A stretch of DNA of 6,019 nucleotides from JBCDIQ01 sp039024295 (GTDB taxonomy: Bacteria > Bacteroidota > Bacteroidia > J057). This document shows positions 1 to 6,019 of this stretch, in pieces. The stretch lies in the NCBI GenBank assembly GCA_039024295.1, contig JBCDIQ010000350.1, positions 1-6,019 of the forward strand. Direction: 5' to 3'. Position 1 is the first letter of the stretch, and every line of letters begins with the position of its first letter. The notes under the pieces are model-generated. The model saw nothing but the letters and a program-made list of their open reading frames with translations, was not told where the DNA came from and did not search any database. The translations under genes were made by a program, and so were the position numbers.

Positions 1-46
1 ATGAAACATCATTAGTTAAATAATAGAAAATTTGTTATTTTACGTA

Positions 47-66
47 GCTATTCATTAGAAAATAGC
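47..66. repeat. 6-bp inverted repeat GCTATT/AATAGC in the leader
   Basis: GCTATT at 47-52 and AATAGC at 61-66 are exact reverse complements around an 8-base loop. The stem has only two G-C pairs and no following T tract, so it is not a convincing terminator. It could be a binding site or chance in AT-rich sequence. Confidence 0.2.
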
Positions 67-101
67 CACCACGCAATACGACTATCAAAATCCTAAAAAA
101 C

Positions 102-118
102 GGCACGTATAAAGTGCC
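102..118. repeat. 5-bp inverted repeat GGCAC/GTGCC around a TATAAA box
   Basis: GGCAC at 102-106 and GTGCC at 114-118 are exact reverse complements separated by seven bases that include TATAAA (108-113). A run of six A lies just to the left (95-100), and a T-containing but interrupted stretch (TGTTTA) lies to the right. Two readings are possible: a regulator-binding operator over a -10 box, or a weak intrinsic terminator for a gene upstream of the window. The stem is only five pairs and the T tract is poor, so chance is also possible. Confidence 0.3.
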
Positions 119-157
119 TGTGTTTACTTGTATTAAAAATAGAAGTAGAAAAAAGTG

Positions 158-3100
158 ATGGACGAACAACCAGCTATTTCGCTATCTGATGGAAATCAAA
201 CCTCTCATGCTCACTCATCTGAACCTTCTTTATACCGTCCAGAATTTGAACACGATGCCTGCGGTACAGGATTTATCGCTCAATTAACCGGTGATCCTTC
301 TCACCAAATCGTCCGAGATGCACTTTCCATGCTTTCGTGTATGGAGCACCGAGGCGCGTGTGCCCATGATGGAAAAACAGGAGATGGGGCAGGTATTTTA
401 CTCCAAATACCCGATACCTTCTTTAGAGAGGAGTGTAAAAAGCTCAAGATAAACCTGCCTGATTTTGGGTCCTACGGCGTAGGCATGACCTTTTTTCCTG
501 GTGACCTAGACCAGGAGAAAGTCTGCCGTAAGTTAATGGAAACCTATGCAGCCAAATTTGATTTACAGTTACTGGGGTATAGGGAAACGCCCACCTTCGC
601 CGAAAAAGCAGATCTGGGTCGGGAAGCCCTAAAGCATGAGCCCCATATTTGCCAGCTATTTATTGCTTCCACTGCCGGTTTGACTCACGAAGCACTTGAG
701 CGGAAGTTGTACGTATTCCGAAAAGCAGTCTCAAAAGCCATTCGCAGGGAAGTCCCGGAAATTGGAGATCATTTTTACTTCACTTCTCTTTCGTACAAAA
801 CCATTGTCTACAAAGGGCAATTTCGCACCCACCAGGTAGGGCCATTCTTCTCTGATTTACAGGATGAGCGCGTGGTGTCTTCCCTTGCAATGATTCATTC
901 CCGGTTTTCCACCAATACCTTTCCTCAATGGCGACTGGCACAACCTTTCAGGTATCTCGCCCATAATGGCGAGATCAACACCATCAAGGGCAACATCAAC
1001 TGGATGCAAGCCAAAGAGCATATCATGGCATCCAATGTTTTTTCGAAAGAAGAGCTGGACTACATCCTGCCCATTTGCAACCCTCACTTTTCTGATTCCC
1101 GAAATCTGGACAGCATTGTTGAGTTGCTCGTCATGTGCGGACGGAGCCTTCCCCATGTGATGATGATGCTCATTCCCGAAGCTTGGCAGCATCACGAACA
1201 CATGGCACCAACGCGCCGGGCCTTTTATGAATACCATTCCCTGCTGATGGAACCCTGGGACGGCCCAGCATCCATTTGTTTTACCGATGGAAAGCTGATT
1301 GGGGCTACCCTCGACAGGAATGGACTCCGGCCATCCAGATACGCTGTCACCAAGGATGGGCGCGTGATCATGGCTTCGGAGGCAGGTGCCCTGCAATTAA
1401 ATCCAGCAGAGGTAGTAGAACGTGGTCGTTTGCAACCCGGCAAAATGTTCCTCATTGACCTGGAAGCTGGAAAAATTCTTAAGGATGAAGAGGTAAAGCA
1501 GGCCATTATTCAACAAAAGCCTTACGGAGAATGGCTGGCCCAGCGTAAAGTTCAGCTTCAAGAGCTTTCCGTCCTCCTCAACGGGCACGGACCTTCGGCT
1601 GATACCCTGGTGGCACGTCAACAACTGTTTGGGATTACCTCTGAAGAACTTAAAGTGGTACTCGCGCCAATGGCCGCGAATGGCAAGGAGCCCATTGGTT
1701 CCATGGGGAGCGATACGCCCCTTGCAGTGCTTTCTAACCAGAGTCAGCACATATCTCACTACTTTAAGCAGCAATTTGCCCAGGTGAGCAATCCCCCCAT
1801 TGATCCCATACGGGAAAAGTTGGTGATGTCGCTGAAATCCTGGATCGGAGGCTCCAAAAACCTACTCGATGAGACTGCCTCTCATGCCCATCACATAGAG
1901 CTTAATGGCCCTGTACTGTCCAACCTAGATATTTCCAGGCTGAAAGGGATCAGACATCCCCATTTTAACTCGCAACTCCTCCCCATCTTCTTTGAGCCAG
2001 AGGAATCGTTGGAAGCAGCCCTTCATCGGGTATGTGAAGCTGCTGAACGGGCGTTGCAAGCAGGCGTCAACCTGCTCATCTTGTCAGATAAATATCTACA
2101 GGAACACCAAGTACCTATTCCGGCCCTACTGGCCACCGGAGCAGTACACCATCATTTGATCCGGCGACGACTCCGGTCGGAAACAGCGCTAATCGTGGAA
2201 ACAGGGGATGCACGTGAAGTACACCATTTCGCCACTTTGATTGGCTATGGCGCAGTAGCTGTCAATCCCTACCTGGCCTTGGAGAGCATCACCCACTTGA
2301 GCCAACGTCATCCGAAATTAAAGGAGCACTCAGTCAGTGATTTACACCAAAACTACATCGACGCTATTGAAAAGGGGCTGTTGAAGATTTTCTCCAAGAT
2401 GGGGATTTCTACCGTGCAGTCTTACCATGGGGCACAGGTATTTGAGGTGTTAGGCATTCATAAGGAGGTGGTGGATAAATGCTTTACCGGAAGCATTTCC
2501 AGGATTGGAGGCATAGGATTTGACGGCATTGCACGGGAAGCTTTAACCCGCTATCAAGTCGCTTACCCTGAACAGGCAATCCCAAAGAAAAGACTGGAAG
2601 TGGGCGGTTTGTACCAATGGAAACAAAATGGAGAAGCCCACCTGTTCAATCCTGAGACCATTCACCTGCTTCAGTATTCTACTCGCCGCAATGATTATGG
2701 CCTGTACAAAAAATATGCTGCCAAGGTAAATGAACAGCTGGAAAAGGCCGTGACCCTGCGGTCGCTATTTGAGTTTACTGGGAAAAACCCGGTTCCGATC
2801 GAAGAGGTAGAACCGATAGAAGCAATTTTCAAGCGATTTGCTACAGGTGCTATGTCATTCGGTTCATTGTCCCATGAGGCACACAGCACCCTGGCCATTG
2901 CCATGAACAGAATTGGTGGCAAGAGCAACAGTGGAGAAGGAGGCGAGGACCCTATTCGTTTTCCCAAAAAACCCAATGGGGACTGGGAGCGCTCCGCCAT
3001 CAAGCAAGTAGCTTCGGGACGGTTTGGGGTTACTTCCTACTACCTGAGCGAAGCAGAAGAACTACAAATCAAGATGGCCCAAGGGGCCAAACCAGGAGAG

Positions 3101-4759
3101 GGAGGGCAATTGCCTGGCCACAAAGTGGACGAATGGATCGGAAGAGTTCGGTATTCTACGCCAGGTGTCGACTTGATCTCTCCCCCACCCCATCATGATA
3201 TTTACTCCATAGAAGATCTGGCCCAATTAATTTATGACTTAAAAAATGCGAATCGCGAGGCCAGAATCAGCGTAAAGCTGGTTTCCAGAGCAGGGGTAGG
3301 CACCATTGCCGCTGGCGTGGCTAAAGCCCATGCAGATCACATTTTGATTTCTGGCTCAGATGGAGGAACCGGCGCTTCCCCGCTCAGTTCCATCCGACAT
3401 GCGGGCCTCCCCTGGGAATTGGGGCTGGCGGAAGCTCATCAAACATTGGTTCGAAATAACCTCCGCAGCCGTGTGACTTTACAGGTGGACGGCCAGATCA
3501 AAACTGGCAGGGACATGGCCATTGCAACGTTATTGGGTGCAGAAGAATGGGGAGTTGCCACAGCAGCTTTGGTGGTGGAAGGGTGCATCATGATGCGAAA
3601 GTGCCACTTGAATACCTGCCCGGTAGGCGTAGCTACCCAAGATCCAGAACTGCGGAAAAAATTCGAAGGAAAGGCTGAACACCTCGTCTCATTTTTCCAT
3701 TTCCTGGCACAGGACTTTCGGGAGCACATGGCTGCGTTGGGGTTTCGTTCTGTGGACGAAATGGTAGGACAGGTAGACCGCCTCAAGGTTCGAGAGGAGT
3801 TACCCCATTGGAAGTTCACCCAACTCGACCTGTCTCCCATCCTATACAAGCAGCCCGGCACCAGATTATTTAAATCTGAGGATCAAGACCATGGACTTGA
3901 GCATGTCCTGGATCAACACCTTATCCAGCAAGCGACAGAGTCCCTGGAATGGCAAACGCCTGTTATCCTTCGACATACAATTGCGAATACGGACCGGGCA
4001 GTTGGGACCATGCTTTCGCATGAAATCAGCAGGCGATACGCGGAACAAGGGCTGCCTGAAGGAACCATTCATTTGCAGTTTTCAGGCTCTGCCGGGCAAA
4101 GCTTTGCTGCCTTTGGGGCAAAGGGTATCACCTTCGAACTCCAGGGCGAGGCCAATGATTACCTGGGAAAAGGCCTTTCAGGGGCACAGGTAGTCGTTTA
4201 CCCCGACCGGGCCTCCTCCTATGTAGCCGAAGACCAAGTAATTGTAGGGAATGTGGTGCTATATGGTGCTACCGCCGGAGAAGTATTTATCAGAGGGAAA
4301 GCAGGGGAGCGATTTGCTGTGCGTAACTCTGGAGCTACGGCAGTAGTGGAAGGCGTGGGCGACCACGGCTGTGAGTATATGACTGGTGGAAAGGTAGTCA
4401 TCCTTGGAGCTACAGGTCGCAACTTTGCGGCAGGGATGAGCGGTGGAATTGCCTATGTATATGACCCTCAAAAAGTACTCCTGGCTCGATGTAACACAGA
4501 AATGGTAGACCTGGACCCAATGGGTCTGGAAGATGTTCAGGAGCTTAGGAGGTTGTTATCACGTCACCAGGAGCTAACCGATAGCCCTGTGGCAGAACGT
4601 TTACTCCGAGACTGGCCCTTACTTTCAGAAGTATTCGTGAAAGTGATCCCTCGCGCCTACAAAGCCGTTCTTGCAGAACAAACTCCGGACTCCAAGGTGA
4701 TGCCTGCCCGCTTTTTCTACAATTTCCCTCAATCTGAAGCCTACAAACCTCATGGATAA
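158..4759 (+). CDS. gltB: Glutamate synthase (NADPH) large/alpha subunit
   Basis: This is the catalytic subunit of cytoplasmic GOGAT: glutamine plus 2-oxoglutarate plus two electrons give two glutamates. It has 1533 residues, normal for the family (about 1480-1530). Residues 1-34 look like the propeptide removed to expose nucleophile Cys35 in DACGTGF. The class II glutamine amidotransferase domain runs to about 430, with HNGEIN (269-274, Asn270-Gly271 oxyanion hole) and LDRNGLRPSR (385-394). A central domain follows (about 460-800; SYHGAQVFE from 754, SRIGGIGFD near its end). The FMN/2-oxoglutarate synthase domain (about 830-1200) has MSFGS (899-903), NSGEGGEDP (924-932), KPGEGGQLPG (978-987) and GSDGGTGASP (1066-1075). 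The 3Fe-4S ligands are Cys1143, Cys1149 and Cys1154 (Cx5Cx4C). The C-terminal GXGXG beta-helix spans about 1275-1460 (GEANDYLGKGLSG 1330-1342). ATG 158 was chosen over the adjacent in-frame GTG 155. The 3' end overlaps gltD by 8 bp, which favours the NADPH type over the ferredoxin type. Confidence 0.98.
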   Translation: MDEQPAISLSDGNQTSHAHSSEPSLYRPEFEHDACGTGFIAQLTGDPSHQIVRDALSMLSCMEHRGACAHDGKTGDGAGILLQIPDTFFREECKKLKINLPDFGSYGVGMTFFPGDLDQEKVCRKLMETYAAKFDLQLLGYRETPTFAEKADLGREALKHEPHICQLFIASTAGLTHEALERKLYVFRKAVSKAIRREVPEIGDHFYFTSLSYKTIVYKGQFRTHQVGPFFSDLQDERVVSSLAMIHSRFSTNTFPQWRLAQPFRYLAHNGEINTIKGNINWMQAKEHIMASNVFSKEELDYILPICNPHFSDSRNLDSIVELLVMCGRSLPHVMMMLIPEAWQHHEHMAPTRRAFYEYHSLLMEPWDGPASICFTDGKLIGATLDRNGLRPSRYAVTKDGRVIMASEAGALQLNPAEVVERGRLQPGKMFLIDLEAGKILKDEEVKQAIIQQKPYGEWLAQRKVQLQELSVLLNGHGPSADTLVARQQLFGITSEELKVVLAPMAANGKEPIGSMGSDTPLAVLSNQSQHISHYFKQQFAQVSNPPIDPIREKLVMSLKSWIGGSKNLLDETASHAHHIELNGPVLSNLDISRLKGIRHPHFNSQLLPIFFEPEESLEAALHRVCEAAERALQAGVNLLILSDKYLQEHQVPIPALLATGAVHHHLIRRRLRSETALIVETGDAREVHHFATLIGYGAVAVNPYLALESITHLSQRHPKLKEHSVSDLHQNYIDAIEKGLLKIFSKMGISTVQSYHGAQVFEVLGIHKEVVDKCFTGSISRIGGIGFDGIAREALTRYQVAYPEQAIPKKRLEVGGLYQWKQNGEAHLFNPETIHLLQYSTRRNDYGLYKKYAAKVNEQLEKAVTLRSLFEFTGKNPVPIEEVEPIEAIFKRFATGAMSFGSLSHEAHSTLAIAMNRIGGKSNSGEGGEDPIRFPKKPNGDWERSAIKQVASGRFGVTSYYLSEAEELQIKMAQGAKPGEGGQLPGHKVDEWIGRVRYSTPGVDLISPPPHHDIYSIEDLAQLIYDLKNANREARISVKLVSRAGVGTIAAGVAKAHADHILISGSDGGTGASPLSSIRHAGLPWELGLAEAHQTLVRNNLRSRVTLQVDGQIKTGRDMAIATLLGAEEWGVATAALVVEGCIMMRKCHLNTCPVGVATQDPELRKKFEGKAEHLVSFFHFLAQDFREHMAALGFRSVDEMVGQVDRLKVREELPHWKFTQLDLSPILYKQPGTRLFKSEDQDHGLEHVLDQHLIQQATESLEWQTPVILRHTIANTDRAVGTMLSHEISRRYAEQGLPEGTIHLQFSGSAGQSFAAFGAKGITFELQGEANDYLGKGLSGAQVVVYPDRASSYVAEDQVIVGNVVLYGATAGEVFIRGKAGERFAVRNSGATAVVEGVGDHGCEYMTGGKVVILGATGRNFAAGMSGGIAYVYDPQKVLLARCNTEMVDLDPMGLEDVQELRRLLSRHQELTDSPVAERLLRDWPLLSEVFVKVIPRAYKAVLAEQTPDSKVMPARFFYNFPQSEAYKPHG

Positions 4760-6019
4760 ACATCGCGGATTTCTACAATTTGACCGACAGCTACCAGATG
4801 CCCGACCAGTTGAACTACGGGTAAATGACTATAAGGAGTTTGTGGGAAAATTCTCCCCGGAGACCAGCAAAGAGCAATCAGCCCGCTGCATGGATTGTGG
4901 CGTTCCTTTTTGTCACGGCGGGTGCCCTTTGGGGAATAACATCCCCGATTTTAACGAGGCAGTTTTTGAAGAGGATTGGGAACGGGCATTCGAAGTACTA
5001 AATGAGACGAATAATTTCCCGGAATTTACCGGGAGGATATGTCCTGCCCCTTGTGAGAGTGCTTGCGTATTGGGCATCAACCAAGCACCCGTAGCGATTG
5101 AGTATATTGAGAAAACAATTGCAGAAAAGGCATTTGAACTGGGTCTCATCCAGCCTCATAAGCCAACTATACAAACTGGTAAACGAGTTGCTGTTGTCGG
5201 ATCTGGCCCTTCAGGCATGGCAGCGGCGGCCCAGCTTAACCAGGCTGGTCATGAAGTAGTTGTTTACGAACGCGATGCTCAACCGGGTGGCCTGTTGCGC
5301 TACGGCATTCCTGATTTCAAGCTGGAAAAGTGGGTGGTAGAGCGGAGGATCAACCTACTGAAAGCAGAAGGCATCACCTTTACCTGCAATACCGAAATTG
5401 GCCGTGACATCAGCTTTGCAGAATTACATGATTCGTATGATGCCATTTTACTGGCAGGTGGGGCATTGAAGCCTCGCGACATGGCTCTGCCCGGCCGGGA
5501 GTTAGCAGGTGTCCACTTTGCTATGGATTACCTCACCTACCAAAACCGCCGGGTGACAGGCGAATGGCAAAAGGATATTCCTGAAATCAACGCCAAGGGC
5601 AAACATGTGTTGGTCATCGGCGGTGGGGACACTGGTTCTGATTGCATTGGTACGGCCAATCGTCAAGGGGCGAAATCAGTCACCCAGATTACCTGGGGCA
5701 ACCAGCCCCCAACCGAACGCACCGCAGATAATCCCTGGCCCCTGTGGCCCATGGTGCTAGAGACAACCTCCTCCCACGAAGAAGGCTGCGAGCGTTCGTG
5801 GAATGTGCTTTCCAAAGCCTTTTTAGGAGACAAAAACGGTCAACTACGCGCCCTCCAAACCGTGGAAATCGAATGGTCGGAAGGCCGCAAAAGCTATCGC
5901 GAAATTCCCGGTACAGAAAAAGAGCTCCCCTGCGAACTGGCCTTAATTGCCGTGGGCTTTGTGCATCCGCTCCACGAAGGCATGTTGGCAGAAGCCGGCG
6001 TGGCCCTTACGGACCGCGG
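4752..6019 (+). CDS. gltD: Glutamate synthase (NADPH) small/beta subunit, partial (3' end beyond window)
   Basis: This is the electron-input subunit of GOGAT. It oxidises NADPH at FAD and passes electrons through 4Fe-4S clusters to the FMN of GltB. The frame opens with MDKHRGFLQF and has no stop in 422 codons; related subunits are about 480-500 residues, so roughly 60-80 are missing. The N-terminal cluster-binding region carries Cys46, Cys49, Cys54 and Cys58 (Cx2Cx4Cx3C), then Cys97, Cys101 and Cys105 in the ICPAPCESAC segment. The FAD-binding Rossmann motif is GSGPSG (150-155), followed by PGGLLRYGIPDFKL (178-191), a signature of this flavoprotein family. The NADPH-binding motif is GGGDTG (290-295), with the family-typical DCIGTANRQGA (297-307). 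SSHEEGCER and the AVGF strand (400-403) fit the second FAD half. The gene overlaps gltB by 8 bp and has no clear Shine-Dalgarno, suggesting translational coupling. The related subunit PreT/NapG-like flavoproteins are less likely because gltB is adjacent. Confidence 0.97.
   Translation, partial: MDKHRGFLQFDRQLPDARPVELRVNDYKEFVGKFSPETSKEQSARCMDCGVPFCHGGCPLGNNIPDFNEAVFEEDWERAFEVLNETNNFPEFTGRICPAPCESACVLGINQAPVAIEYIEKTIAEKAFELGLIQPHKPTIQTGKRVAVVGSGPSGMAAAAQLNQAGHEVVVYERDAQPGGLLRYGIPDFKLEKWVVERRINLLKAEGITFTCNTEIGRDISFAELHDSYDAILLAGGALKPRDMALPGRELAGVHFAMDYLTYQNRRVTGEWQKDIPEINAKGKHVLVIGGGDTGSDCIGTANRQGAKSVTQITWGNQPPTERTADNPWPLWPMVLETTSSHEEGCERSWNVLSKAFLGDKNGQLRALQTVEIEWSEGRKSYREIPGTEKELPCELALIAVGFVHPLHEGMLAEAGVALTDR

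Larger units (their letters stand above)
1..157 (+). promoter_or_regulatory. AT-rich leader upstream of gltB, presumed promoter region
   Basis: This is the only non-coding stretch in the window. By direct count it is 29% G+C (45 of 157), far below the coding sequence that follows, as expected for a promoter and 5' untranslated region. No convincing promoter can be named. I looked for the Bacteroidota pattern (TTTG near -33 and TAnnTTTG near -7): a TTTG at 31-34 has no matching downstream box, and TTTACTTG at 123-130 matches only in part. The best sigma-70-like -10 is TATAAA at 108-113, with no good -35 at 16-18 bp. Three small inverted repeats lie here (15-43, 47-66, 102-118). An upstream gene may end just outside or within the first bases, but it cannot be identified. 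Confidence 0.45.

Noticed and set aside
1..15. ATG AAA CAT CAT TAG at the very start of the window
   Set aside because: A four-codon frame is not evidence of a gene. It could be the tail of an upstream coding region, but there is too little sequence to tell.
95..125. Intrinsic terminator of an upstream gene
   Set aside because: The stem is only five base pairs and the downstream T run is interrupted, so it is listed only as an inverted repeat and not called a terminator.
857..1396. Long open frame of 179 codons on the - strand inside gltB
   Set aside because: It lies wholly antisense to the conserved glutamine amidotransferase domain of gltB. Its translation shows no recognisable domain, and several other antisense frames of similar quality occur across gltB, as expected from codon bias in a long gene.
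1397..1774. Open frame of 125 codons on the - strand inside gltB
   Set aside because: It is antisense to gltB, has no recognisable motif, and has no promoter or ribosome site distinct from the overlying gene.
3439..3861. Open frame of 140 codons on the - strand, antisense to the Fe-S region of gltB
   Set aside because: The + strand here encodes the invariant FMN and 3Fe-4S motifs, which fully explain the sequence. The antisense translation is Ser/Arg/Thr-rich without domain character.
158..6019. Possible undescribed biological system
   Set aside because: Both genes are fully explained as standard GOGAT subunits with all expected motifs, normal length or length so far, and no inserted domains, frameshifts or foreign-looking segments.

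Overview
The window is an ordinary two-gene nitrogen-assimilation locus. It holds a short AT-rich leader (1-157), a complete gltB for the large (alpha) subunit of NADPH-type glutamate synthase (158-4759), and the 5' part of gltD for the small (beta) subunit (4752 to the window end, still open at 6019). Both genes are on the + strand, overlap by 8 bp and are almost certainly one operon.

The two products form GOGAT. GltD takes electrons from NADPH through FAD and iron-sulfur clusters. GltB hydrolyses glutamine in its N-terminal amidotransferase domain, channels the ammonia to the FMN synthase domain, and reductively aminates 2-oxoglutarate. The net yield is two glutamates. Together with glutamine synthetase this is the main route for assimilating low ammonium. 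Every catalytic and cofactor motif I checked is present in both proteins, and neither frame shows an internal stop or frameshift.

The organism is a bacterium. The leader is 29% GC by direct count (45 of 157), while the coding regions look close to 50%. Neither gene has a good Shine-Dalgarno sequence, and gltB starts after an A-rich stretch. Together with the general look of the proteins this fits Bacteroidota, but that is an inference of moderate-to-low confidence because no marker gene is present.

The only sequence not explained by genes is the 157-base leader. It contains three small inverted repeats, one of them enclosing a TATAAA box, which could be regulatory or due to chance. I found no RNA gene, mobile element, CRISPR array or unknown system. 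The long antisense open frames inside gltB are shadows of a conserved gene.
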